From positions 1-18,235 of the forward strand of contig CAAGNV010000020.1 in the NCBI GenBank assembly GCA_900771425.1: DNA of 18,235 bases, read 5' to 3'. Of this stretch, positions 1 through 7,020 are shown piece after piece. The first letter of the stretch is position 1, and every line of letters starts with the position of its first letter. The position numbers were made by a program, and so were the translations under genes. The notes beneath the pieces were generated by a model. The model saw nothing but the letters and a program-made list of their open reading frames with translations. It was not told where the DNA came from and searched no databases. This DNA is from Bacteroidaceae bacterium (GTDB lineage: Bacteria > Bacteroidota > Bacteroidia > Bacteroidales > Bacteroidaceae).

Positions 1-240
1 CGTGCCGATGTAGTAATCCAGACCGACACCGACATCTTTGTCCTTGAACTGAAAGTTGATGACACCGTAGAGAATGCCCTGGCACAGATTGACAGCAAGG
101 GTTATGCCATTCCTTACGAGGCAGAAGGGAGAACTGTCACAAAGTGCGGAGTCAGCATCTCAAGCGAACAGCGCAACATCACCCACTGGCGCACTGTTGA
201 CATTGAGGGGAATGTCATTGACGAACAGAAGTATCAATAA
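1..240 (+). CDS. PD-(D/E)XK nuclease-domain protein, C-terminal part (5' truncated by window)
   Basis: The frame is open from base 1 to a TAA at 238-240 and gives the last 79 residues of a larger protein. The visible part reads as the nuclease-like domain seen at the C terminus of the AAA-ATPase-like/PDDEXK_9 proteins that are abundant in Bacteroidales. The Asp at visible residue 3 (RADVVI) and the E16-x-K18 pair (VLELKV) fit the PD-(D/E)XK core, and the ALAQIDSKGYA stretch fits the Q-x-x-K-x-Y type helix of this family. These proteins usually carry an N-terminal P-loop ATPase domain, which would lie outside the window. Their cellular role is not established. Family assignment is by recognition of the motif pattern; the start and the full length are unknown. 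Confidence 0.72.
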   Translation, partial: RADVVIQTDTDIFVLELKVDDTVENALAQIDSKGYAIPYEAEGRTVTKCGVSISSEQRNITHWRTVDIEGNVIDEQKYQ

Positions 241-275
241 TATATATAAATAATCTATCTATGTGTAATACGTTA

Positions 276-328
276 ATAATCATGTATTTGTGGGGGGGGT
301 GAGCACACCTTTCCTAAGACATGATTAT
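276..328. repeat. 10-bp perfect inverted repeat flanking a G8 tract
   Basis: ATAATCATGT at 276-285 is the exact reverse complement of ACATGATTAT at 319-328. The 33-base interior contains a run of eight G at 292-299. A TGTATTTG at 283-290 is one base away from the Bacteroidetes -7 consensus TAnnTTTG and would place the G run near a transcription start. Function is unknown; the dyad is seen directly, the promoter reading is weak inference. Confidence 0.5.
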
Positions 329-347
329 ACATTACGAGCCAGCTTTG

Positions 348-380
348 GGCACTCACCAACAGAGAGTGCCTGAAGTTGGT
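348..380 (+). other. possible H-type pseudoknot in the leader of the 457 gene
   Basis: GGCACTC (348-354) pairs perfectly with GAGTGCC (364-370), leaving a 9-base loop. Six loop bases, ACCAAC (355-360), are complementary to GTTGGT (375-380) just downstream, so an H-type pseudoknot can form in the RNA. It lies 76 bases before the start codon at 457, and the rest of the gap is AT-rich. No known riboswitch class was recognised. The pairing is visible in the sequence; that it folds or regulates anything is inference. Confidence 0.4.
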
Positions 381-456
381 TTCGTGCGTTTATGCATGAT
401 ACTCACAATACTTTAAATAACATTTATTTATTAATCAATTCAAAACAAAACTCAAA

Positions 457-1263
457 ATGAAGAAGTTCTTACTTTCTTTCATCTTGTCGGTAGCGGCATT
501 CGCTTCTGCCAATGCAGACGGGTACACTGGCATTGTGGTGTCTGACAACGCAGGCCAGAAGACGTACTATCTGTTTGAGGAGCAGCCAACCGTCAAGTAC
601 ACTACCGTGAGCAGCGTTGTGAACGCATGTCTCTACGTTAAGGGCGAGACAGACCCCGTAGTCAGCGTTCCGCTTACAGACGGAGCAAAGTTAACAGTCA
701 GGTACGATGATTTCGTAAGAGTAAGCCTTAACACAGAGGGTTATGCCACGTTCTCAGCCAAGGACGCATCGTTCATCGCAACCGCTGGCATTACAGCCTA
801 TAAGGCTGCAGTCAATGGCGAGCTCATCACACTCACTGCCCTCGAAGGCAACATCCCTGCCGGCACAGGCGTCATGCTCTATGGCGAGACTGCTGGTACA
901 AAGGTTGACCTGCCAGTTGCAACCTCAGGCTCTAATGCTGATGTTACAGGCAACGACATGAAGCCAACGACGCTCTCCGACGGTTCACTTGCAGCTATGG
1001 AATCCAACGTATGGGCACTCGGTGCAGGCAGTCAGTTCCTCCAATATACAGGCTCTGCCTTCATCCACAACCGCGCATACCTCGTTCATACACAGGCTGC
1101 CGGCGCAAAGGCAATGCGTATTGTCTTCGACGACGAAGCGACAGGCATTGACTCAGCCATCGGTGGGAAATCAGTCCGCGAAGGCAAGTTCATTGAGAAC
1201 GGCAACATCGTGATTGTCAAGAACGGCATGAAGTACAATGTTGCAGGTCAGGTAATCAATTAA
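457..1263 (+). CDS. secreted beta-rich protein, Prevotella-type, function unknown
   Basis: This 268-aa protein starts with a clear Sec signal peptide (MKKFLLSFILSVAAFASANA, cleavage near residue 20). Residues about 20-60 form a short module with a YYLFEE sequence, which is echoed as YYVVFEE in the mature N terminus of the gene at 1493. Residues about 90-225 resemble a repeat-like domain found in many Prevotella/Bacteroides surface proteins, with landmarks GYATFSA, AYKAAVNG, IPAGTGVMLYGE and RAYLVHT. The last ~35 residues (GNIVIVKNGMKYNVAGQVIN) look like a short, degenerate form of the beta-strand tail seen in T9SS-exported proteins, but a full sorting domain is not evident. The start is supported by the signal peptide. 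The 53-aa gene follows after 12 bases, so the two are probably cotranscribed. No catalytic motif was seen. Confidence 0.88.
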   Translation: MKKFLLSFILSVAAFASANADGYTGIVVSDNAGQKTYYLFEEQPTVKYTTVSSVVNACLYVKGETDPVVSVPLTDGAKLTVRYDDFVRVSLNTEGYATFSAKDASFIATAGITAYKAAVNGELITLTALEGNIPAGTGVMLYGETAGTKVDLPVATSGSNADVTGNDMKPTTLSDGSLAAMESNVWALGAGSQFLQYTGSAFIHNRAYLVHTQAAGAKAMRIVFDDEATGIDSAIGGKSVREGKFIENGNIVIVKNGMKYNVAGQVIN

Positions 1264-1275
1264 AACAGTAAGACA

Positions 1276-1437
1276 ATGAAAAAGCAATATACAACTCCAC
1301 AGTTGAAGGTTGTCGGTGTCAATTCTTCTGCAATGATATGTGCAAGCGTAGATTTCGGAAACGGTACTACCGATACCATGTACGGAAAGCAGCGTGACGA
1401 TTTCTCTGGCGATGAGGACAACCTTTGGGAAGAATAA
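1276..1437 (+). CDS. 53-aa small protein, MKKxYxxP type
   Basis: A complete 53-codon frame begins with ATG at 1276, 12 bases after the previous stop, and ends with TAA at 1435-1437. It begins MKKQYTTPQLKVV and ends with an acidic tail (SGDEDNLWEE). There is no signal peptide, membrane segment or metal motif; one Cys lies at residue 22. Small Bacteroidales proteins with the same MKK-x-Y-x-x-P opening and an acidic, Trp-containing end are frequent in my recollection and are usually annotated as hypothetical. It sits between two secreted-protein genes, so it could be a partner or a short leader-type peptide. It is too short for coding statistics, but the conserved-looking start, tight spacing and lack of a competing frame support it as real. 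Confidence 0.65.
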   Translation: MKKQYTTPQLKVVGVNSSAMICASVDFGNGTTDTMYGKQRDDFSGDEDNLWEE

Positions 1438-1492
1438 ATACATTACAAATTAACAATAGTTTAACGAACAAAATTAAAAAAGAAACATAAAT

Positions 1493-2218
1493 ATGAAAAA
1501 GATATTTTTTACGCTCTTGGCCCTCGTTGGCACAATGAGCATGAATGCACAGGTTGTGAAAGTCATGAAGAATGGTCAGGATACTCCAGTAGAAACATAC
1601 AACGGTTCGGATTATTACGTTGTATTTGAGGAGGCACCAGCGGGACCAACAACAGGTACAGAAAAGAGAAAGGGTGACATTGAGGTGAACTGGATTTAGC
1701 TCTGGAAAGATGGTCCAAAGTTCGCAGAGTATAATGTTGGTGCAACATCAGCAACTGAACACGGCGGCTATTATTGCTGGGGCGGTACATATCAGAATGG
1801 GGAAAGCATCACATGGAACGGCGACCACAACACTGGCACAGAAGCCCTCACAGGCGACACCGACACTGCCACTAAACTCTGGGGCAGCAACTGGCGTATG
1901 CCGACAAAAGACGAATGGATTGCATTAAAAAATAATTGTACATACAGCTGGACGACACAAAATAGTGTAAAAGGCATGCTTTTCACAGGCAAAGGTAATT
2001 ATTCATCCAACAGCATATTCCTTCCTGCTGCCGGCTACTGCCAAGAAACCAGAATCGGCGGCTATATCTATAGTGGCGGCGAAGGGCACTACTGGTCTTC
2101 CACGCCTGCAAGCGGTTCAACTAATGCAAAATACGCGGAACTAGCAGATATTCTTTCTATGTCACGCGACGACCCTCGCGACAGAGGCTTATCCGTCCGC
2201 CCTGTGCTTGCTGAATAG
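1493..2218 (+). pseudogene. FISUMP-like secreted protein interrupted by an in-frame amber codon
   Basis: The frame opens at 1493 with a signal peptide (MKKIFFTLLALVGTMSMNAQ) and reaches a TAG at 1697-1699 (codon 69). The same frame then continues open to a second TAG at 2216-2218, giving a 242-codon span. The downstream part carries the hallmarks of the Fibrobacter-major-paralogous/DUF1566-like domain: LWKDGPKFAEYNVGA, WGSNWRMPTKDEW, FLPAAGY, YYWSSTP and RGLSVRPV. The local context around the stop (VNWI-stop-LWKDG) suggests that a CAG (Gln) codon mutated by one C-to-T change. Upstream of the stop lie the signal peptide and a short YYVVFEE module. As read, only a 68-aa fragment would be made. 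Alternatives are amber suppression or a sequence error. Surface or secreted proteins with this domain have no established enzymatic role. Confidence 0.8.
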
Positions 2219-2273
2219 TTAAAAGCCGTGCATATCCCATCCCAAGGATAGCACCAATAACACCAACCCAATA

Positions 2274-2335
2274 CTAATAGGCTGTCATGGCTCCAGCGCA
2301 CCCCAAGGTGCGCCCAAGCCATGACAGCCTATTAG
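2274..2335. repeat. long perfect hairpin between convergent genes
   Basis: A 19-bp perfect inverted repeat (2274-2292 with 2317-2335, arms starting CTAATAGGCTG) encloses a second perfect 7-bp stem, GCGCACC (2296-2302) with GGTGCGC (2307-2313), with symmetrical CCA/CCA internal loops and a CCAA tip. It lies 55 bases after the pseudogene stop and 161 bases beyond the 3' end of nth, where the two converge. There is no T tract on either side, so it is not a textbook intrinsic terminator. A transcription-blocking or RNA-stabilising hairpin, or a small palindromic element, are all possible. Confidence 0.8.
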
Positions 2336-2496
2336 ACTATAAATATGTACAAATGTCTGAGGAAAAACTGCAGTCGTGTTGTTGTGTTTCTTAATGTTGT
2401 TTTATCTTTGTTGCACGATGCCTTTCTGTCAAATAGGTGCTGATAATCGGATATAAAGGTTTATAAATGTTATTCTTATTAGGTTTGCGGACAGGC

Positions 2497-3132
2497 TCAG
2501 ATAACCTTGTGCTTGCAGATGTCGCGTATCCCACATTCGCCGCACTTCGGACTGACGGCGCGGCAGACATATCGCCCATGCAGTATGAGCCAGTGGTGGG
2601 CACGTGGTATGACTTCGGCTGGTAGGTGACGACACAAGTATTGCTCGACGGCAAACGGGGTGGTGGCAGTCTTGGGCACGAGACCTATGCGGTGACTTAC
2701 ACGGAATACATGGGTATCGACAGCCATGGCTGACTCGCCCATGACGACACTGAGCATCACGTTGGCAGTCTTGCGTCCTACGCCTGGCAAGCGCATGAGC
2801 GACTCGCGGTCGCAAGGGACTTCGCCGCCGAATTCATCACAGAGCATACGTGCCATGCCGACCAAGTGACTCGCCTTGCTGTTGGGATAACTGACGCTGC
2901 GGATGTACTCCTGTACGTCGGACTCAGTCGCTTCGGCCAATGACTGTGGGGTGGGGTAGGCTGCGAAGAGTGGAGGAGTAACCATGTTCACCCGCTTGTC
3001 AGTACACTGGGCACTCAGCATGACGGCTATGAGCAGGTGGAACGGACTGTCGTAGTGCAACTCGGTCGTGGCGTCGGGCATCGTCTCACTGAAATATTCC
3101 ACAAGGCGTGAGTATCGTTCGTTTATATTCAT
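2497..3132 (-). CDS. nth: endonuclease III (DNA glycosylase/AP lyase)
   Basis: Nth removes oxidised pyrimidines from DNA and nicks the abasic site in base excision repair. The 211-aa protein matches the usual family length. Visible landmarks are the helix-hairpin-helix LPGVGRKTANV (115-125) with the catalytic Lys121, the catalytic Asp139 in VDTHVFRV, and the four [4Fe-4S] ligands Cys190, Cys197, Cys200 and Cys206 in the expected C-x6-C-x2-C-x5-C spacing. The frame stays open 38 codons further upstream, but those residues run through the promoter region and are unlike the family, so I chose the ATG at 3130-3132 (MNINERY). A TATCTTTG -7 box lies 49 bases upstream of this start. The gene is divergent from rpoD and appears intact. 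Confidence 0.97.
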   Translation of the reverse strand: MNINERYSRLVEYFSETMPDATTELHYDSPFHLLIAVMLSAQCTDKRVNMVTPPLFAAYPTPQSLAEATESDVQEYIRSVSYPNSKASHLVGMARMLCDEFGGEVPCDRESLMRLPGVGRKTANVMLSVVMGESAMAVDTHVFRVSHRIGLVPKTATTPFAVEQYLCRHLPAEVIPRAHHWLILHGRYVCRAVSPKCGECGIRDICKHKVI

Positions 3133-3181
3133 GATTTGTAATTCGTAAGTCTTAATTTGTGCGCGTTTTCGAATGATTTTG

Positions 3182-3189
3182 CAAAGATA
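3182..3189 (-). promoter_or_regulatory. -7 box for nth (TATCTTTG)
   Basis: The minus strand reads TATCTTTG here, a perfect match to the Bacteroidetes -7 consensus TAnnTTTG, 49 bases upstream of the chosen nth start. No clear -33 TTTG element was seen. The position also argues against the longer nth frame, whose start would lie upstream of this box. Confidence 0.6.
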
Positions 3190-3235
3190 TGTAAAATTTT
3201 CGACATGAGAAGGCGAATGTATGTGAAAAATGTAG

Positions 3236-3243
3236 TATCTTTG
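3236..3243 (+). promoter_or_regulatory. -7 box for rpoD (TATCTTTG)
   Basis: A perfect TAnnTTTG match lies 23 bases before the rpoD start. It is the same octamer as the nth box on the other strand, and both are followed by GCA. A good -33 element was not found at the usual spacing. Confidence 0.65.
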
Positions 3244-3266
3244 CATCCCAATTTGTAGTTATCAGA

Positions 3267-4127
3267 ATGAGACAATTAAAGATTACCAAAAGTATAACGA
3301 ATCGTGAAAGCGCTTCGTTGGACAAGTATTTGCAGGAAATAGGACGTGAAGAACTGATTTCCGTGGAAGAAGAAGTTGAATTGGCTGCCCGTATCCGCAA
3401 GGGCGACCGCAGGGCTCTTGAGAAGTTGACCCGTGCCAACCTACGTTTCGTCGTTTCTGTTGCAAAGCAATATCAGAACCAGGGATTGAGCTTGCCTGAC
3501 CTCATCAACGAAGGTAACCTCGGATTGATTAAGGCAGCAGAGAAATTTGACGAGACACGTGGTTTCAAGTTCATCAGTTATGCAGTATGGTGGATTCGCC
3601 AGAGCATACTCCAGGCATTGGCTGAACAGGCCCGTATTGTCCGTCTTCCACTCAATCAGGTTGGTTCTCTCAACAAGATAACCAAGGCACTTGCCAAGTT
3701 CGAACAGGAAAACGAGCGCCGTCCGTCACCAGACGAATTGGCTGAAAGCATAGGTTTGCCTGTAGATAAGATCAGCGAGACAATGAAGGTACAGGGCCGT
3801 CATATCAGTGTTGACGCTCCGTTCGTCGAAGGTGAAGACAACTCGCTGCTCGACGTGCTTGTGAACGACGACAGTCCGATGGCAGACCGTTCGCTCGTCA
3901 ACGAATCACTCCAGAAGGAGATTGACCGTGCACTCGACTCACTGTCCGAACGCGAGAAGGACATCATCTGCATGTTCTTTGGTATCGGTCAGCCAGAGCA
4001 GACACTTGAGGAAATCGGACGTAAGTTTGACTTGACGCGCGAGCGCGTACGTCAGATAAAGGAGAAGGCCATACGCCGCCTCCGCCAGAGCGCCCGCAGC
4101 CGTCTGCTGAAATCTTATCTTGGATAA
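3267..4127 (+). CDS. rpoD: primary RNA polymerase sigma factor RpoD/SigA
   Basis: This 286-aa protein is the housekeeping sigma factor that directs RNA polymerase to promoters. Region 1.2 lies near residues 15-45, region 2 near 55-125 (LPDLINEGNLGLIKAAEKFD and the promoter-melting/-7 recognition helix around SYAVWWIRQSI), region 3 near 130-210, and region 4 near 215-280 with the helix-turn-helix TLEEIGRKFDLTRERVRQI (246-264). Region 1.1 and the long non-conserved insert of the E. coli protein are absent, as is typical for Bacteroidetes, whose RpoD is about this length. This agrees with the unusual -7 boxes seen in the window. The next gene starts 32 bases after the stop with no terminator between, so readthrough into the downstream cluster is possible. 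Confidence 0.97.
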   Translation: MRQLKITKSITNRESASLDKYLQEIGREELISVEEEVELAARIRKGDRRALEKLTRANLRFVVSVAKQYQNQGLSLPDLINEGNLGLIKAAEKFDETRGFKFISYAVWWIRQSILQALAEQARIVRLPLNQVGSLNKITKALAKFEQENERRPSPDELAESIGLPVDKISETMKVQGRHISVDAPFVEGEDNSLLDVLVNDDSPMADRSLVNESLQKEIDRALDSLSEREKDIICMFFGIGQPEQTLEEIGRKFDLTRERVRQIKEKAIRRLRQSARSRLLKSYLG

Positions 4128-4158
4128 ACTACTGAAAAAGGCTTAGATATACGAATCT

Positions 4159-4674
4159 ATGAAACAGATTATATTGCTCCTGCTCATGCTGGTATGCGGC
4201 ATCAATACATTGTCGGCGCAGGTGGTTGACCCTAACGACCCTGCAGACAACAATGCTATGGCAAGCAAGAAACGACGTGACAAGCAGACCAAGCAGCAGG
4301 AGGAAAAGATTGATACGAAGAAAGCCGACTGGTACGCCACCACGGTATATCTGTTCGCTGCATCCGCTCACTTCGGCGACTCTGTAGAGTATGTTACCGA
4401 CATCATTGCCCTTGACAGCGTGCAGTTGACAAAGAAATATGATTACCTCAAATATCGCAGCGACTTCACTTTCGGCTTCAAACAGTATCTTGCTGACAAC
4501 TTCGGATGTGAAAACCAGACATGTGCCATCTTCTACGACACAAAACTGAAAAAGGCACAGAAACGATTCAACAAGGTGCTGAAACGTGCCAAGACCAATA
4601 AAATGCACGTCACCACAGTGTCAAAAGACAAGTTTACCTTTACACTGCCTGACTACAAGAGCCTGGCACAGTAA
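4159..4674 (+). CDS. secreted basic protein of unknown function
   Basis: The 171-aa product has a typical signal peptide (MKQIILLLLMLVCGINTLSA, cleavage before Gln21), so it is exported from the cytoplasm. Residues about 35-56 form a strongly charged linker rich in Lys, Arg and Gln with a KKRRDK stretch. The remainder (about 57-171) looks like a compact domain with two Cys (NFGCENQTC) and a basic helix (KKAQKRFNKVLKRAK). I do not recognise the family. It lies 31 bases after rpoD and 64 bases before the C11 protease gene. The Lys/Arg-rich linker would be a natural cleavage region for a clostripain-type protease, which cuts after Arg or Lys, but that link is inference only. Confidence 0.82.
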   Translation: MKQIILLLLMLVCGINTLSAQVVDPNDPADNNAMASKKRRDKQTKQQEEKIDTKKADWYATTVYLFAASAHFGDSVEYVTDIIALDSVQLTKKYDYLKYRSDFTFGFKQYLADNFGCENQTCAIFYDTKLKKAQKRFNKVLKRAKTNKMHVTTVSKDKFTFTLPDYKSLAQ

Positions 4675-4738
4675 GTGAACGGGCATGGGCTGGCATGGCA
4701 GTCACGGCGTACGTACCATCGCAGAACCAACAGTTTCT

Positions 4739-5980
4739 ATGACGAACAACAAAGTAATAAGACATATCATTCGTATTTGTTGCTGGGCAGTCTTTCTGAC
4801 TTGTTCAGCAACAATCGTTTCATGCTCACACAGCGACGGACCAAGCGGAAAGAAGAAATCGAACCGTGTGGTTTTAGTCTATATGGTTGCCGAAAACAGT
4901 TTGGCAAGTAGCCAGTTGGATACTGAAGATATCAAGGAGATGCTCAGCGGCAAGAACTTGATTCCTGACGGCGACCACCTTATCATCTATCACGACGGGA
5001 CTTCGCTGCCGAGCCTGTACGACGTCACACGAAAGACCAAGGCAAACATCGTAAGCGAACTGAGTCCTGTGAAATCATGGGACGAGGATGTCAATTCAGC
5101 AAGCGTCGAGACACTGAACGAAGTGCTTCAGTATGTTTACGGCAAATACCCTGCCGAGTCATACGGATTGGTTATGTGGTCGCACGGCGCAGGGTGGATG
5201 GTTTACGAACCGTTGAACACAAATGCACACTCACGCAACCCTAAGACTTCGTTCGGAATCGACAACGGCAACAATACCGTAACCAATGCTGGTGCCAGGA
5301 TGAATATCAAGGACATGGCTCAGACTCTGTCGCAGTTCGGCAATATCGAATACATCATGTTTGATGCTTGTTTCATGCAGGAAATCGAGGTCGCATACGA
5401 ACTGCGCAACGTGACATCTTACATCATAGGCTCGCCGGCTGAGATACCAGGCGAAGGCGCACCGTACAAGCACATTATGTCGTCACTCTTCAGCCATACA
5501 TCACCGGCAGATATAGCATTTTCGTATTTCAACTATTTCGACACAAGGATTTATAAGTCGGGAGTAGTACTGTCAACGGTAAAGACCGATGAACTGGAAC
5601 ACTTTGCCGACCTGATGAAGGAATTGCTGGTGAAATATAATGTTGCAGATATCGAGACACATGGACTCTTCAACTATTTTGAATACGACTATTACAGAAA
5701 TTATCAGGAGATGCCAGACCTCTATGACATGAAGGGCGTGATGCAGCGATTGCTTTCGCCGGAAGACTACGACCGCTGGCTCACGGAATTTAATAAATTG
5801 GTGGTTGGAACGTATGCCTCCGACTCATGGTACACTGAATTTGGCAGATATGATTGCCGTGTAGATCACGAACAATGTGGCGGCATCACCATGTATATAC
5901 CGCTTGGCAAGTATCGTCTTGAAAAATTCGACAAGCATTACTGCAATACTGCTTGGGCGCAGCGCATGGCAACTCATTAA
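4739..5980 (+). CDS. clostripain-family (peptidase C11) lipoprotein
   Basis: Peptidase C11 enzymes are caspase-fold cysteine proteases that usually cut after Arg or Lys. With the ATG at 4739 the product is 413 aa. It has a lipoprotein-type signal (hydrophobic residues 12-28, then VSC with Cys29), so it is probably anchored in the outer or inner membrane facing the periplasm or surface. The family N-terminal strand VVLVYMVAENSL (45-56) is present. His149 in MWSHGAGW and Cys211 in FDACFMQE are at the positions expected for the catalytic dyad. A longer frame from 4685 exists, but the extra 18 residues precede a normal lipoprotein signal, so the later start is preferred. The protein appears intact. 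It is followed after 47 bases by the HPrK-like gene. Confidence 0.9.
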   Translation: MTNNKVIRHIIRICCWAVFLTCSATIVSCSHSDGPSGKKKSNRVVLVYMVAENSLASSQLDTEDIKEMLSGKNLIPDGDHLIIYHDGTSLPSLYDVTRKTKANIVSELSPVKSWDEDVNSASVETLNEVLQYVYGKYPAESYGLVMWSHGAGWMVYEPLNTNAHSRNPKTSFGIDNGNNTVTNAGARMNIKDMAQTLSQFGNIEYIMFDACFMQEIEVAYELRNVTSYIIGSPAEIPGEGAPYKHIMSSLFSHTSPADIAFSYFNYFDTRIYKSGVVLSTVKTDELEHFADLMKELLVKYNVADIETHGLFNYFEYDYYRNYQEMPDLYDMKGVMQRLLSPEDYDRWLTEFNKLVVGTYASDSWYTEFGRYDCRVDHEQCGGITMYIPLGKYRLEKFDKHYCNTAWAQRMATH

Positions 5981-6027
5981 ACCCATTACTTCTTAACTAA
6001 GTTGATTTCCTAATTCTTAAACTCTCG

Positions 6028-6933
6028 ATGAATAATTCATATCAATATAAAGTAGCCCGACTCCCATTCAGGGTAATATTCAGTGAAATTACAGAAGAAA
6101 CGTCAGAGACAGACGGCAACGGCGAATACCTGATACCTTCGTGCCGTCCGTTTAATACCGAATTCACTGACGAACCTCTGAGTTTTACGCTTACCGTCGA
6201 TGACAACTTCCGTCCTGACCATAAAGGAAAGGAAGTAGGACAGTTCGACTGCGGAGGCAACAACCACGGAGTCTATCTCTTGGAAGATGGTGGCTATCAG
6301 ATAGTAGTAAGCGACGTTTGTAAACGTAAGTGTTGCCTACTGCAAACCAACAAAGACTTCACTGAAGGCATTGTCGCACTGCGTGGCGACCGCACGATGC
6401 GTTCGTTCGGACTCAATAACTCACTGATGATGATGTTTGCCTTTGCCAATGCCGAGAACGGCACATTGCTGATGCACTCGTCGGTTATCCGCAAGGACGG
6501 AATAGGTTATCTCTTCCTCGGCGTCAGCGGTACGGGAAAGTCAACTCATACACAGCATTGGCTCGACTGGATTCCAGGCACCGACCTCATGAACGATGAC
6601 AATCCTGTCGTTCGCTATATTGACGGCAAAGCCATCGTCTTTGGCAGTCCGTGGAGCGGTAAGACACCATGTTATCGTAATATTGAGGCTCCGATAGGTG
6701 GATTCGTTCAACTGAAGCAGGCGCCATACAATGCAATACGCGAGATGGAAGTCATCGAGACATTTGCCTCATTGTTACCTTCGTGCTCGGTCATGAAGTG
6801 GGATGAGCGGGTGTATGTCGGTATCTGCAGTACGGTAAGTAAGGTGATGGAAGTAACCAAGACTTATTTCCTTGAAAACCTGCCCGACCGTGAAGCCGTT
6901 GAGATGAGTTATTCCTCACTTCGCCATGGCTGA
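6028..6933 (+). CDS. HPr-kinase-like P-loop protein (HprK-related)
   Basis: The C-terminal half (about 145-300 of 301 aa) resembles the HPr kinase/PEPCK-like fold. It has LLMHSSVI (147-154), the P loop LGVSGTGKST (164-173), an acidic LMNDDNP (187-193) in a Walker-B-like position, and GSPWSGKTPCYRN (206-218), a signature of HprK-related proteins. The N-terminal ~120 residues are not the HPr-kinase N domain and I do not recognise them; they contain a Cys cluster (KRKCC, 99-103). True HprK phosphorylates the phosphotransfer protein HPr, but HprK-like relatives also occur in peptide-modification clusters: the lasso-peptide kinases and HprK-like members of radical-SAM cassettes. The neighbouring PqqD-like gene favours the second kind of role. 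The target is unknown. No signal peptide, so cytoplasmic. Confidence 0.82.
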   Translation: MNNSYQYKVARLPFRVIFSEITEETSETDGNGEYLIPSCRPFNTEFTDEPLSFTLTVDDNFRPDHKGKEVGQFDCGGNNHGVYLLEDGGYQIVVSDVCKRKCCLLQTNKDFTEGIVALRGDRTMRSFGLNNSLMMMFAFANAENGTLLMHSSVIRKDGIGYLFLGVSGTGKSTHTQHWLDWIPGTDLMNDDNPVVRYIDGKAIVFGSPWSGKTPCYRNIEAPIGGFVQLKQAPYNAIREMEVIETFASLLPSCSVMKWDERVYVGICSTVSKVMEVTKTYFLENLPDREAVEMSYSSLRHG

Positions 6934-7020
6934 AGATAGGAACGTGAATTGTAAAAAGAATAGTCGGATGCATGATATAATCCCACTGACCTCAAACTTT
7001 TAACTTCCAACAAATATAAA

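Noticed and set aside
457..1263. Full T9SS sorting domain at the end of the secreted protein
   Set aside because: Only a short tail with a KYNVAGQ-like end is visible; the complete domain of about 70-80 residues is not seen.
1697..1699. Genome-wide reassignment of TAG to Gln
   Set aside because: TAG also ends this same gene at 2216-2218 and the other genes use normal stops, so a single mutation is simpler.
3133..3246. Longer nth start at 3246
   Set aside because: The additional 38 residues are unlike Nth, run through the -7 box of nth itself, and would make the protein longer than the 211-aa family norm.
4685..4738. Longer start for the C11 protease
   Set aside because: It would place 18 residues in front of a normal lipoprotein signal peptide.
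6934..7020. Hidden precursor peptide between the HPrK-like and S26-like genes
   Set aside because: The 87 bases contain only a very short ATG frame with an early stop, so no precursor can be supported there.
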